Assembly: GCA_019614645.1 (NCBI GenBank)
Contig: JABWDB010000049.1
Coordinates: forward strand, 2,046,001-2,110,000
Origin: Stratiolaelaps scimitus
Lineage: Eukaryota > Arthropoda > Arachnida > Mesostigmata > Laelapidae
DNA length: 64,000 bases
Reading direction: 5' to 3'
Shown here in pieces: positions 33,553 to 46,322 of the stretch; position 1 is the first letter of the stretch; every line of letters starts with the position of its first letter. Made by a program: the position numbers and the translations under genes. The notes below the pieces were generated by a model. That model was not told the origin of the DNA. It saw only the letters and a list, made by a program, of their open reading frames with translations, and did not search any database.

Positions 33553-35012
33553 AATAGCTGTTCACCTAATCGGCCAAACTCCTGATCTTCTTAGTGTGAG
33601 CCGCTTGTAGGACGGTTACGGGCACTGACATGTAAGTAATTAGGCTTGCTAGGGGTTATTTCGGATGCTTTAAGCCTCATTACACACACGCGTGCAGATG
33701 GAAACAACGAGAGAAGAGCAGAGATGAAATATCTAGGAGCTGCTGCACGTACGGACTGGTACAATTAATACAATAATTATTAGTTATAATCCTGTTTATC
33801 TGTGTGAAGGCTAAATGTTATTCGAATCTCTAACTTGTGTTCCATCGCGTTAAACTGGAGTATCGGATTGAAAGCCAGGAAGGGCGGGATCGAGATGTCT
33901 TGACCTGCCTTCGGCGAATGCCTTAGGAATGTTCCTTAAAAGCGTCTGTACAAATAGTAGATAATGGCCGTCTCAAGTAAATTCTCTCTATTGTTGGTTG
34001 ACTAGCTCACATTTTTCTTTTAATACCATCATGCTGCTGTCTGCTGTTGCTCCGATTCCAGCTCCGTTCACCCTCTGCATTACAGGCCGCCCGCCCGTGT
34101 TAATAGTTTTCTGCGCTCTGCTTATTGTGTGACCTTCATAAAACTAAATTATCCTGCAAAGTCGGATTGAGGCCCAGCCTCCTGATGGCGAGACACTTCG
34201 CTGCTCCTCACGTGCCCCTCAAAAGGGTACTCAGAAGTGTGGATGAGAACTCTTCACACTGCCAGATCTTCCTTGCAATCGGCCCAATTGCCCCGTTGGT
34301 TTTTTCTCTCTCTGTCTCTCCCTGTCTCTGCCTAGCAGTCAACGACTTAGCCCTCACTGAGACCCCGGCAGGTGTCGGTGAGGCGTGCAGGGGTTTCGTT
34401 ATGTTGATGGTATGCTTGTATGTATAATGAAAGAGTTACGTGAGAGGCTCGGTATATCTCGAACTATGTACGCCCAGCAGATGTATGGCATTTGATTCAG
34501 GGTCACGTCACGAGGATTTCTCCAGATTCTTATTGCCTTCTCTCTGAACCAATATTGAGCTGGATAATTTGTGTACAGCGACCAAACATTGCCACGATAT
34601 GTCTGCGAGTGGAATTTACACCGACGCGTCAGCCAATTTTGGTGTGGCCCTGCACTGGTTAGCAGGCAAAATATCCGATGGACGTTCCGCTGTCGTGCTA
34701 TTTCCCATGCAAGGTCCTGCTCCTGGGAACATTTCTTGAATTCGTTGTTGAAAACTATCTCACTAAAGCGGATTTGGTGCAGCTTCGAGAAGGCGATTCC
34801 ATTGCAAGAATCTTTAAAAATGATTTCCAACTTCCAAAAAATATAAGAAGTATCACCACGAATGATAAAGGCTAGAGTATCCAGACCGCTCGTATGGTCT
34901 GTTCTTCACCGACCCACTCTCCTCCACCTCTCGTCAATATCTGAGCAATCTACGTAGATAGCCCAGATATTGTCTTCAAATCGTAGCAAATTCGCTACAC
35001 AATATTGTTATG

Positions 35013-35030
35013 ATTATTATTATTATTATT
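35013..35030 (+). repeat. (ATT)6 triplet array
   Basis: Six ATT units. Confidence 0.95.
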
Positions 35031-35460
35031 ATAATATTTACTTGATGATTTGCTAATCTGAGGTAACCACATACATATACTTGGCAAAAGTAAAGAAGTA
35101 AGCAGACGACACCGTTTGTATTCTGCCTGTGCACAAAAGTTGCACGTGTAAATTCTACTCCCTTTGTCCCCCCCTAACGATAACCCCTATTGCCCGTCTT
35201 TCGCTTTCTCTCGGCCGTTTTTTCGACTCGGCTCGCTTTGGCCGACAGCAAGGCGAGGCGCGGCAAGACAAGGCAGCGCAGCCAGGGTGCAGGCAGAACA
35301 CACGTTCTTCTTTCGCCACGGCTCGTCTCGGCTTGGTCTCTATCTCGATCTGTCCCCTGTGAGACCCCTTTAGGCTGTCGGTGTACCGGCGGTCGCTGGC
35401 AATGCCCCCCAAGGCGCCACCCGAAATCTACCCCCAGAAGCAGCAGTCTAAAGGGCGGTC

Positions 35461-36006
35461 ATGGGAAGTGAAAAGAGGAATGAGCACGGGGGATACGATG
35501 GGTGCCCCATATTCCCTTCTATCACTGACCCCAACTTTCCCTTCTATCTGCCTGCCACCGGCACCGCTGCTGCTTCAGCCAGCTGTATGGATTTCCCCAT
35601 CCTGGACGATCCCTCCTTTTCCTTCTCGTCCTGCTCGTCGTCGTCGTCCTCTTGCTTCCCCCCCCCGCCCCCCTCCCTACCGGCGTCCTACTCCCTGTTC
35701 CTCTCGTCTTACAGCTCTTCTCTGCTCCCTGTTGACACTACTTCCACATTTGCCCACATCATCCGCCGCACCAGCGGCAGCAGCAGCAGCAGCAGCAGAC
35801 GAAGCAGCTTCAGTCGTCGTCCCAAAGCCGAAGGCGAAGGAAGGCAGCAGACGCCCAACTGCCGTTCGCCGCCCGCTGTCTGCTTTTCCGTTCCTCTTCT
35901 TGCTGGGCTTGCCATCCGTTCCGGTCTCTCCGTCGCCAGCCACTACTACCACTACTACTACTACAGCCGCCATCAAAAAGGAAGAACTCGGAGCAGTGGT
36001 GTATAG
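35461..36006 (+). CDS. Candidate ORF, 181 aa, Ser-rich, good start context
   Basis: The ATG at 35461 has G at -3 and +4. The first 60 codons look like real protein: MGSEKRNEHGGYDGCPIFPS, then an aromatic and Pro-rich stretch and MDFPILDDPSFSFSS. Third positions are almost all C or T. Later parts are dominated by repeats: poly-Ser from TCG and AGC triplets, a Pro run from C-rich DNA, and Tyr/His from TAC/CAC. An N-terminal disordered region of a regulatory protein would look like this, but no domain is present to prove it. Two other plus frames and a minus frame are open over the same block. The 3' part may be intronic. Confidence 0.3.
   Translation: MGSEKRNEHGGYDGCPIFPSITDPNFPFYLPATGTAAASASCMDFPILDDPSFSFSSCSSSSSSCFPPPPPSLPASYSLFLSSYSSSLLPVDTTSTFAHIIRRTSGSSSSSSRRSSFSRRPKAEGEGRQQTPNCRSPPAVCFSVPLLAGLAIRSGLSVASHYYHYYYYSRHQKGRTRSSGV
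35658..35673 (+). repeat. C-rich run (C9 G C6)
   Basis: Nine C, one G, six C within the candidate ORF; coding a Pro run in that frame. Confidence 0.9.
35775..35799 (+). repeat. (CAG)n / (AGC)n triplet array
   Basis: About eight CAG units, read as poly-Ser in the candidate frame and poly-Ala or poly-Gln in the others. Confidence 0.9.
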
Positions 36007-37320
36007 CATGGCGTCGGTGACGGCGGTGGCAGAGGCCGGGACTGCTGGTTGATGGTGTGGTCCCATAGGAGATGACGGCTCCCACCCACACAGCCACGCG
36101 GCTACACACACGCACGCATGACCGACACAGAGAGAGAGAGAGAGCTACCAACCAACCAACCGACCGACTGACTATCCCACGGAGCTACCTTCTATCATGA
36201 GCCTTCAACACAAGCGCCAACAGCAGGGGTAGCAGTGTCAATACATACAGAGCAGAGTAACAATACGCTGGACTGTGTGATGATGAAGAAGAAGAAGAAG
36301 ATGAAAGTGGCCTATGTGCTGGAATGTATTTAACGCCAACAGATGATTTAATACCACTTGGCTGTCCAATGGTGTGAGAACGAACGATGGATGGTCGTTG
36401 TGATGAGAAGGTTATGAATTGACATGGCTAGCATCTCATAGTTGTTGCACATGGCTTGCCCTTTGAAATCGTGATGCACATGTTCTGAGTGAGATAGTTA
36501 GGCAGAATAGCATGATGTTAAAGTTGCATGCAAAGCCGTTTTTAACTGATGAGTAAATCAACTATAACGCCATAAATCGTTTACTGGGCTGATTGACTTT
36601 GCCGGCTCTTGCGGGATACCCTATTAGTCAATCTAGTTTGATTATTGTTCTAAACGAGCACACTGCACCGCATTTTTACAAGGGAAAAAGAGAAGGTGTT
36701 GACATCGTGCGTGTCATATACGGACATTTTAGAATCGCTATTTATTTAGACTACTACTATTATATTACTACTACTATTGTCGTCATGAAAACAATCCTCG
36801 TATCAAACATATCCTTCTCAAGTATCAACGATCGATGACATGATTTCCTCGTCGTCAGTCTAAATATAGAATGAAGCTAGCAACCAAATAGGTAAACATT
36901 AATGAGGCGATAGCGAACAAACAGGACGGATGAGTATTTCGTACTCGTGCTGTGATCGAGAGATCGCAGCCAGTACCACTACTACGATGTATAACGACGT
37001 TGTTTCCTCCTCGTCTTTCCAATCACCACCGACATTTTGCGCTCAAAAAGAGAGGCAGCTGTTGGCGGAGGCAGAGTGACCTACCCTGGGTCCAAGCAGC
37101 GGGCTCCTGACTTCATAGGAGAACCTTTAGTTCATAGTCACCCTCATCGTCTCCCCTTTCTCCTTATTTCTTTACTCTTTTAGTTCTCTCATTTCGACGT
37201 TGGATTTTGGTGTCGTTCATTGCATCGACAACGCCGCTCGCTTCTCGGTTACAGCACGACAGGCAGTGGCCTGCCAAGAGTAAGAGGCGGTTCGTTCAAC
37301 TTCGCTTGGTAGACGACTAG
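36007..37320. other. No gene seen
   Basis: (GA)n near 36129-36145, AAG units near 36283-36300, then AT-richer unique DNA to 37 kb and a return to mixed composition. Confidence 0.4.
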
Positions 37321-37809
37321 ATGATGAGTGCAATAAGCCGCCCCGTTCGCCGTTCAGGTCTTGCCCGATTGCCCGAGCCGGCGGAAGGGAACAGCGGCAA
37401 AAAAGGCAAGCGCTTATTTCCTTGCCAGACCCATTGTCTAGTGTATAGTAGTATCACAGTCTGGCACCAACTATCACCCAATACAGAAGCAGATACAGCG
37501 ACGTTCTCGTGCAGAGTCACACACGGACACACACTTCACTCAAACCCTCACATGCCTACTGCTCAAGGCGCGCTGATCAACGACTACGGTGGTGGTGGTG
37601 GTGGTAGTGATATTGTGGCAGGAACAGCCACCAACCGACACACCCGCATCCACGCACATACGACAGACGGATCTGAAGAGGCGCCAACTGACATAGTGTG
37701 TCAGTCACTCCTCACCAGCAGCGGTGGCGGTTGCAGGGTAACAGGAGCAATGGCGGCGGCAGCAGCAGCTATCTTTCAGCGCCAGGGCTGTCTCAGCTCT
37801 TCCACCAAA
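37321..37809 (+). CDS. Candidate first coding exon ending at GTAAGT
   Basis: Two ATGs at 37321 and 37324 start a frame of exactly 163 codons up to ACC AAA|GTAAGTC, a consensus donor with GT at 37810 (phase 0). The protein is mixed: basic near residues 9-31, a Gly run from GGT repeats, His/Thr-rich from CAC DNA, acidic (DGSEEAPTDIV), then poly-Ala near the end. There is no signal peptide or known motif. The start context is moderate (A at -3 for the second ATG). Open frame plus consensus donor is modest support. Confidence 0.25.
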
Positions 37810-38263
37810 GTAAGTCTTGGGTCCTCCTGCGGCGAGGAGAAATCTCCCCATCTTGGTCCCACAATTCCCCCGTAACTGCTGTGTCCTTGTTTAGCGACGA
37901 TGTCTGTTGTCTGCCTCTATCCATTCGCCTGGCTGTGCCGCTTTGCGATGTGTACCCCCAACTGCCACACACATCCCCATGGCCCGCACTAGGTTTTTCG
38001 ACTCAGCTGCTACCGCTGCTGTTGTCCCTTTGCAAGCGCGAAGGCGAGCGGCAAGCGCGGGGAGGGAGCGAACCCTACTCACTCACCTTAGCATTTAGCT
38101 GGGCGACAGGGGAGGCAGACGGTCGGCGGTAAGGAATGAGGACCGGCGGCAAACATCCGAGGGGTGAAGGCACAGCACCGCCCGGGGCGAAAGAAGTGCT
38201 TGGTGCTACTTGTGTGTTCGGATGAGCGTGGCATAGAGGAGAAGGCCGATAGAGCTTTGAGCT
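37810..38263. other. Possible intron start, no gene
   Basis: Follows the GTAAGTC donor. GC-rich unique sequence with no long tandem repeats. Confidence 0.35.
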
Positions 38264-38460
38264 TCAGTGGATGCCTGACTGCCCCCCGCTCCGCAGTCTG
38301 CACTGCTCCGCTTTGCTGCCTCGATGAGTATGAAAAACAAGGAATGCAGCGGCTGAGGTAGCGTCAGCTCGAACGCTTAGTTTTGCTACTTGCCGAGAGC
38401 CGTCTAACTGTTGTTGTCGGATTCGATAAGTAAGTGTGGCGCAGAGTTCGCGTATAGTGA
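38264..38460 (-). CDS. Candidate terminal exon, about 65 aa
   Basis: On the minus strand an excellent acceptor (CTCTCTGTTCCTTTCCTCTATCATCTATCTACAG) ends at 38461. The frame that continues from the pyrimidine tract is open to TGA at 38264. The peptide is well mixed (VTIRELCATLTYRIRQQQLD, then KLSVRADATSAAAF and a basic tail). The position-1 versus position-2 G difference is small (about 33% and 29%). No AATAAA within the next 250 bases. No family recognised. Confidence 0.3.
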
Positions 38461-40500
38461 CTGTAGATAGATGATAGAGGAAAGGAACAGAGAGAAGGGG
38501 TGAGGGAGAAAGGCGGGATGCTTGATGGAAAGCAGGGCAAGAAAAACATACGATAGGGGCGTCAATAGTAACCAACGAGGAGCAAAATAAGTATATATAT
38601 ATACATATATATATATATTATAATAATAATAGAAGTATTATAGGAAGCACTAATTCGTCTAAAGTGGTTATTGCAAGCGGAAACAAGATGAGGAGGGACT
38701 AACGCTCGCTTGGCTCTGGATGCTATCGAAGTTCGCTATTGAAGTCACACCCCGGTCATCGGCTCCTACAAGAGGCAGAAAGAGAATGAGGGGCAGCTGT
38801 ATCAGTTGGAGGCAGCAGGGGAAGCGAACACCACTGGCAAGGCATCGACACCACTGCTGGTCGAAATGGAAAGCCAGCCGTAGGTTGGCTCCTCGCCTGC
38901 CTATCCAACACCGATGGTGGAGCAGAAGCCGGTCGTTGACCATCCTACCAATCCACAAGGCAAGCGAGGCGAGTGGAGGCCTAATTGGAGTCGGGTGCTG
39001 AACTGGTAACATAAAAACAGACGCGGGTAGCAACGGACGTCGTTTTCCTTGCTTCGCCTTCTTCGCCCTCTTCTTCGACCTTGCGAAAGCATTCGCTGGC
39101 ATTGCTGCTGCTACTGCCACCGTAGTCGCGAAATCTCGTTGCCGCCCAATATCGTTCCTCCTCTCAGTAACAGCAGCACAAACGGATGAAGAACGAATCT
39201 AACTGCAGAGAGAGAGAGAGAGAGAGTGAGAAAGCCAGATAGAGCGGCCCGCGGTTGGGTTTGCCCACTGAAGGACAAACCCCGAACTGCTGCCTTCCTG
39301 CTGCCTATGAAGTGACCACGAGTGAGCTTCCAAGGAAACAGCAGCAGCAGCAGCAGCCGCAGCACAACAGGATTTGCGGTACTGCTGCTGGCGCTACCAT
39401 GAGCGAGTCGCTGGGGAACGTTTGGTCAGCGTGGGAGGGGTACTTAAATCCTCCTAAAGTAGAGGCTGTATATAAGGGCGGGGTGAATACACAACGGTAC
39501 AACACATACACGCACATACACACAGAGGACAAATCAAGGGCGGTGTGCTAACTGAACCAGTTTGTATCCGGACCGCCGACAGCACCGCACGCACGCCCCC
39601 TCCTTTGGCTTGCTCCCCATCACCACCATCTCCTTCTTCCCATTTTCCTGTTCCAGTTCGACGGTGAGAGACTAGCAGTTTTCACTGGCGGCAGAACTGT
39701 GGATAGTCCGCTCCAATGCGTTCGTGGAGAATTTTTTGCGATTTGCAAAGAACGAACCGAGCCGACCCAGTCCGGTTGAGACGTGTGCTTGCGAAGTCTT
39801 TTTCCAGTTGGCACCTGACGCGCTCCCTCCATGCGGTTTGGAGAAGCAATGCAAATATATACAAACTGTTTTGCCTTACCTCTATCCCGAGGCGGCAACT
39901 CACCCATCAGTGTGCACCCTCTGAATTCTTTATCAAACAACCACCACCACCACCAACGCCACCATGAGTATTCTGCCTGATCTATATCCGTATATTTAAG
40001 ACCGCTCGATTTCATTCATTGCCGCCGATTACTTTTGTTAACATCCATCTGATGCTATATTATAAATTTGTTGCCACGGTTGTTGCTTGAATTCTTCATG
40101 TGGTTATTTCCTACAGCCGATCCGATGTTACTTATTGTTTCTACTTATTAGCGTATACATGCATGTATACGCTATGTATCTATGTATCAACAAAATTGGT
40201 TTGCTGAAATAAATTTCCCTTCGTGCGCTCCGCAATATGCAAACAATATGGGTGACGAGCACTCGGTATTTAGTCGTCATAGAGGTTGCTTTTCGACGTT
40301 AATGATTACCGGGTTGATTGTTGAAGTCATAGTCAAATTGAGCCGGCTGGAAGTGAGTTGGTGACGTCGAAACTTTGAGCAGCCCGGCCCCGTAGCACAT
40401 CTATCACGCGCAAGTGGCACGAGCCTAGGTAGGTAGCCTCCATGCATCCATGAAGTAGGGCGGTTGGTTCGCTAGTGAGATAGCTAACCACGGGTAGCCG
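38461..40500. other. Mixed stretch, no supported gene
   Basis: TA array at 38592-38617, (GA)n near 39206-39227, CAG units at about 39341-39358, and the 26-bp palindrome at 40149-40174. A minus frame of 150 codons (38668-39120) starts with a basic Lys/Arg stretch but has no further support. Confidence 0.4.
40149..40174. repeat. Perfect 26-bp palindrome
   Basis: The 26 bases TAGCGTATACATG + CATGTATACGCTA are their own reverse complement, centred at 40161/40162, with no spacer. It is not part of a tandem array. Confidence 0.95.
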
Positions 40501-43442
40501 CTAGGAGTGATGAGGTAGTACATAATGTTCATCATTGTCCGTTGCCGGTCTGGTCCAATCCCTCTCCATAATGGACTGGGCGTTCGTCCTATGTCCTGCT
40601 CTGCTGTTCTCGCGCCCTGTTCAACGTCCAGCGTTGGCCGTCTCAACGGTAGTCTTCGTTGCTACCACCACCACAACCACCACTACGGCGTTCTCTGTGG
40701 TCTTCCCAAGACCGCAGCATACACACAGAGGCGTGTACGTCGGCACACTGGACGACCTAACGCGCTATGCCGTTGCCCACCAGCCCCCACACCCCTCGCG
40801 AATTCCCCCCTTGAAGGGAGTGGGTCGTCGCCACTTTGCATCGGCGAAGGACGAGCCGGACCTAGCTGGACTCACAGATCTGTGCGGTGGTTCCGCTCGT
40901 AGTTTGGTCGTCCTCATTGTCCTCGCCCTCCTTTCTCTCCCTGTCTCTATCTCTCTCTCTTTCTCATCTCGTCATTCTCCTCTCGTGAGACGACCAAATG
41001 CCCCGTTCGTTTTCCAGTCCATGTTCCCTCGCACACGACGTCCCGCATCCCTCTATCGTCCGCTCGTAAGCTTAGTCCTGCCACGCTAACGTGCTGGCCA
41101 CATTATCATTGCAGGCCGACGGCGGTGGGAGCGCCAGCTTCGGCGGCAGCGACGACTATTAGGGGAGAAGACCACAACGTCAATTGGAAAGGGGTTCGGC
41201 GAGGGGCTATGGAGAGCTTTATAGCGATCGCGGCCGGCGGCGTCGCTGGTGGAAGGCGGGGAACAGTACCTGCCTACTTACCTATGTTAGGGCATGGACG
41301 CGATGACAGAACAGCAGAGACAGGAAGGGGAGCGCTTGGCTCGTGGCCTCCCGCTGTTCCTTTACCCATACCATTCGTATCGGCGGGTGCCCGTCTACGA
41401 ACAGAGGAACTGAGAGGGAGGACCATAGGTAGGATAGTACACACCGGCCACCGAAGAGTGTTACTTGTACATCTACTAGCAACGTTAGGACTGCGACGAT
41501 GACGACGACGACGACTATCAGAAGGGGAAGGCGAAACGCGAACGGAGAATCGGGACCCGGTCACCAGTGGCTGCTCGCTCACCGGTAGCAACCGGAACCT
41601 ACCAACAAATAATAAAAGCAAGAAGCCCCTCTACACCAGCACCGCGTATTCCTATCAACAGAAAAAGCGCCCCTTATTTGCTATCCCCACCATCCGCCAC
41701 TGCCGCCGCCGCAGCAGCAGCAGCCGGTGTTGTCTCCATATACCTGCCATACTCTTCCGATCTGCTCCAACTACGCTCTTTGGCTCACACCGGCCGTTTA
41801 CTTCGCGTTCACCTCCAACCATCGCCTCTCGTCCTCGTTGCCGCTGTAATCGCTCCAGCCACACCGGTGTTCCGTATCAAGACATGCCACGGCGTACCCA
41901 CCCCCGCAGAACGGTAGGGGAAGGGTGGGACACCGGCTTCCTTTCCTGCTTACAACTCCTCTGCTCTATCGTCTACTACCACGGGGCAACTCACACGTCC
42001 GCCGCTTGCAGAAGTAACAGCAGTGGCAGCAGCAGCAGCAGCACCAGGTTGCTCAACGGGCAGGGTAACGTAGCAGGCATCGTAGCAGCATCACCATCAG
42101 TAGCGCATAGAAAAGCAGCTGAGGAGTAGAGCCAGGCCGACAGTGTTGTCTCCCGTCTGTAGGCTGGGACGTTGCCAGCCTACGAGTATGGCCCACGTAA
42201 TGGGCGCAGGACGGGTTGCTTGCCAGCGGGCAGAAAGAAGTGGAAGTGTTGGGGCGGCTCCGGGGCTCGTCCTCACCGCGCATCAACGCAGGCAAAACAA
42301 GAGGAGAAAGGGACTGGGGATTGGATGGGAAGAAACAGGCCGGCAGTGCGATGGCTCGAACGTAGCTCGCGTGGCGACAGTGGAGTGGAGTTATTTCGAG
42401 AGAATGGCCTTTCTGCTTCGTCCGTGTCGCACTCACATACTTCGCTTCGGTCTCTCCCTCTTCCACCCTCTCTCTCTCTCTCTCGTCGCCTCTGTGCCTC
42501 CTCCCCAAAACCCGTCGTTCTCCACCCGGCTCCCATGTGCCCTCCCTGACTGACCGTCCTTCGTACCTCTCTCCCTGTCTCTCACTCCCGTTCTATGTCC
42601 TGAGCAGGCAGGGAACAGCTCCTTGTTGTTCTCTTCATTGCCCACCGCTGTTGGTGCCCAAGCGAGTCTTCAAGCCGCCGCCGCCCGTCTTTCTACGTTG
42701 TCCTTCTATGCCGTAACGCAACGAGAACGGCTGGCTGGTCGCTCTCGCCGCCGCCCCTGCCGTTGCGATGGCAGAAGGAACAGAGCGACATATGTGGTGG
42801 GCTGATAAATTCAGCCGGAACTACCAGACCCTCCTCTCAGAGCGAGAGAGAGAGAGAGACGCACGCCTCGCGCACCGAACCCCTTGCTGTGTTTTCCGTT
42901 TCGTATGCTGGTCTTCCACTTTACAATTTCACGCCCGTATCTTTCTTCTATCTATTCGTTTCACCCTGCGTCAAGATGGGTCGGGGTGGGGCGACGCTAT
43001 ATGGGATAAAGAGGTGAGACTCAGCAATTTCACTGTCCTGAAAGGAGCATCGGGGTGCAGGTGGCCTTACCAGGTTTCGTTCGCCCGGGCTCGAGCTGGT
43101 TGTATATTGGGGTCTTTGAAGCTAATATGGGAATGTGGCAGAGGAAAAACAAAGTTTGAACGCAAGCGTTGATTCCTTTGGTTTCCGGCGATAATTGATT
43201 ACGTGCTATAATTTTGGTCGATAGTAGAGGTGGCGTGAGTGAACCGTTTGGCCTGAGATAAAAGCAAAACTGGCTAATGGATTGAGCAAGTCGAATTTTG
43301 ACGATAACTCATTGTGTGACTCCATACGTACACGTAAACCAATTGTCCTCTCACTCAACAGTAAAATCACTTCCACTGTACAATATCATCCAAACAAAAT
43401 ATTGAGACATTGCGTACAATGAACATCTGACGTTGAAATATC

Positions 43443-43465
43443 TATATATATATATATATATATAT
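43443..43465. repeat. (TA)n array
   Basis: Pure TA array at the edge of the GC-rich block. Confidence 0.95.
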
Positions 43466-44599
43466 GATAGTATGAATACAAAAAACGACTCTTTATCCAT
43501 GTATTGTATAATATATACCGTCACTACACGTAGATAGATATAGTGGTGTCAAGGTGGTATGTGCAAAAATAGCCCTAGACGAGGCGTTTCGCGTTTCACT
43601 TTTTCCAGGAGCAAAAAGGGGGCGGCGCAGTAGTAGTGTGTATGCTGTGCTATTGTGTGTTTGTGAGGCCGTAGCCCGCCTTTGGTCAGCTTTGACGTCG
43701 TCGTCGTCGTCGTGGTCTTCGTGCCGGACATGTGTGGCCGGTGGGGCCGGCCACCTGACGAGCCCACATTTCCCCAAGGATCGCTATTATCTATCTCTGC
43801 TTCGGCCTATGCCGGTCTGCGTCCATCGTTCGCTTCGCCACTCGGTCTCCGCCATCCGCCGTCGGCCTGACCCTGCTGCCTACCATGATGGCTCGACACG
43901 GTGGACTAGCCCCAGTCGAGCAGCAGCAGCACCAGCGGCCGCCGTCGCACCAGCAGCCTCACCCTGGCCTACTCTAGGACTCAGCCCACCGCCGTCCTCC
44001 TACCACGGAGCACTGGCAGCCTGCTATGTTCACTACTCTGTTCCGCAGACCTCACTACAGAGTGTGGGTAGAGGGGACGGGACTATAGGGGCAGGATGCC
44101 AAGGGGAATGGGATGAGGCGGAACTGCGCTGAACGGGCTACGGAGAGAGCGAGAGAGAGAGAGGCAATGTAAGACCGGCGAACATCGAAGAAGGGGTAAT
44201 AGGGATCGTAGTGCCGATGGGGGAGAAATGAGGACCAGTTTGCTCCGGTTGGCTCTGGCCGGTCGACTAAGGGCGCTGACTGAGTGGCTGTAGATGGAGT
44301 GAGTGCAGGACGACCCTACAGCTCCTGGCTTCCCGTACGTTGGCAGCCAGCCCGCAGCGCCCATCCTGAACCCCTTCTCCCACCTTTGAGACGACTTGCT
44401 TGCTCATACCCCGCCCTAGAACCCCAAAAGCCCCGACTGTCACTCCCCATTGCCTGCTTGCCTCTCCCATGACCGCCGGAGCAGCAGAAGCCCTCTGTTT
44501 CCTGCTACTTCGTTCATCCCTGCTGCCTGTTTGTCCGAAGAGAGTCCGGGGCCAAGGCGGTGCCCCGTGTGCCCGCCGACAGCCTTCGTGGCCGTGGCG

Positions 44600-44637
44600 T
44601 TGTGTGTGTGTGTGTGTGCGCGCGCGCGGGGGGGGGG
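44600..44637 (+). repeat. Compound (GT)n-(GC)n-G10 array
   Basis: GT units pass directly into GC units and then a G run. Alternating purine-pyrimidine DNA of this kind favours Z-DNA. Confidence 0.9.
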
Positions 44638-44973
44638 CAATAGTCGCTGCCAGTGCAGCCGCCGGCAGTGAACTCGACTGAGCGTGTGGTGACGGCGGAG
44701 TCGGTGGTTGCTCACCCGGTCGTTCGGCCGGTGTCAATCCGGGATGATGGAACACGCCCGAGCATGTTCCGATTGACCGAAACCGCAGCGCTCCCCCGCG
44801 GCGCACTTCGGTACTACTACTACCACTACCACTACTACGATACTATCGTTGGTGGCGGTACAACAGCAGGATGAGACACCAAGCACGACATCACGGGGTA
44901 GAGCGTATCTAGGAAACCCGAAAGGGGGAGGTGGCGGTTTGTAAAGAGATAGCGATGGGCCAGTTGGCGGGAC

Positions 44974-44996
44974 GGGGGGGCGGGGGCGGGGGGGGG
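44974..44996 (+). other. G-quadruplex motif (G7 C G5 C G9)
   Basis: Three long G runs separated by single C supply more than four GGG blocks with very short loops. Confidence 0.85.
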
Positions 44997-45464
44997 TTTG
45001 CAGGGAATCGAGGGATGCAACGGGCTGAAGAGCAAGGCGGTGCCGAAGGACTCTGAGTAGCCTGTGCTGCTTTGCTCTCTCTCTGCTTAGGTCTCTATGT
45101 ATTATAGCCGAGCCTTTCGCCTACGCGTCTTCTCTAGTCGCCGTCAGCGAAGCTATGCGGAGCTTCCGCCGGCTGGCTATACTATATAGGCAAAAGACGG
45201 ATGTGGACGACATGGGATTTGACGGAGCAGCAGGACAGCAAACCGCCGATGAAGAGAATACAGTAACAACGGCTGACATCGCGGCCCTCACGCTTTTGAT
45301 CTGATGAATGAATGCCGGGAGTTGCCGGGAGCACGGCGCCCCAGTGAAACGAAGAGGTCTGTTGACTTGTATTAACTTATCTACACAGCCTGGGACAGGT
45401 TATAGTGTAACATGCAACAATGCGACAAAATTGGACATTTAGTTAAGCAACTGCCGATGAGCGG

Positions 45465-46283
45465 GTGGGACGCACAGAGAACAGCGCGGAGGGGACAAAA
45501 TGGCCGCCTCTTGGCTTTGTTTATTTATATATATTTTTTTCCAGATTGACCTTTTCGACAAGCTTCCCGGACGTGGAGAACTCTCTCAATCGATTGCGGA
45601 CTCTCCGTTACGAACTATCCGAGACCGAGCGGCTGTGGAAACTAAATGTGCGCTCACTCCTTGTTCAGTTTTAATTATCTATCTTTCATTGCATCCCTTA
45701 GAAAAAGGATAATTTTCGGTATTTTCTCCTTTTTCTTGTTATTTTTCAGATGGTCCAGTTCTCGAGCGCATGCATGAGCGACGTAGGTGCAAATATACGT
45801 ATCAACGAAAATGCCAATAATCTCGGACGCCAATCGTACAGCATTTTCCTTCCTCGAGATCTCGGCACACTCTTGATAGTTTCAATTGATCACACGGTCT
45901 TAGTCTTCTTGGAGCGAATCACTATTCCATCGATTGTTAAGACTGAGATGAGTATTAACTGAATTCGTATGACATGTAACAGGGGAACGGTGATGCCACT
46001 TCACAAGTTACACATTATGCATTATGATGGACAAGGCAATCATGATTATTCATTACAACATGAGGTCTACCTCAACATACCCACCTCAAAGCATGCATCT
46101 CTAGCAGCAAAGAAAATTAACATGAACACGATAATGAAGAAGCTAGCAGAGTCTCCTGTTTCATCTGTGGACACGAATTTACAATCGATCAAGTTCACAA
46201 TTCAAGAATCACGTTAGGCTTGCTCGCTGCAACCAGTGATGTTGTCGTCGATAGGAGCACAACTTCAGCGATGACTCACCCCG

Positions 46284-46322
<39 letters not shown>

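Larger units (their letters stand above)
33136..35460. other. Mixed stretch, no supported gene
   Basis: (CT)n at about 33177-33194, long (TA)n at 33515-33551 and (ATT)n at 35013-35030. A minus frame at 34399-34830 (143 codons) in ordinary-composition DNA ends in hydrophobic sequence and has no strong splice site. Donor-like GTAAGTAA at about 33632. Confidence 0.4.
40501..45464. other. Long GC-rich block, no supported gene
   Basis: CAC/ACC triplets near 40663-40685, GAC units near 41498-41515, CAG units near 42024-42040, (CT)n near 42468-42484, (GA)n near 42843-42860, TA array at 43443-43465, CGT units near 43694-43712, and the GT-GC-G compound array at 44600-44637. Frames up to 192 codons exist on both strands. 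One at 43554-44132 has a Pro/Ala/Ser-rich, transcription-factor-like second half but no ATG near it and no splice support. Confidence 0.4.

Noticed and set aside
43554..44132. 192-codon plus frame with a transcription-factor-like Ala/Pro/Ser region
   Set aside because: Low complexity from CAG/CCG repeats; a second frame gives a Gln-rich version of the same region, showing that the repeat drives the appearance.
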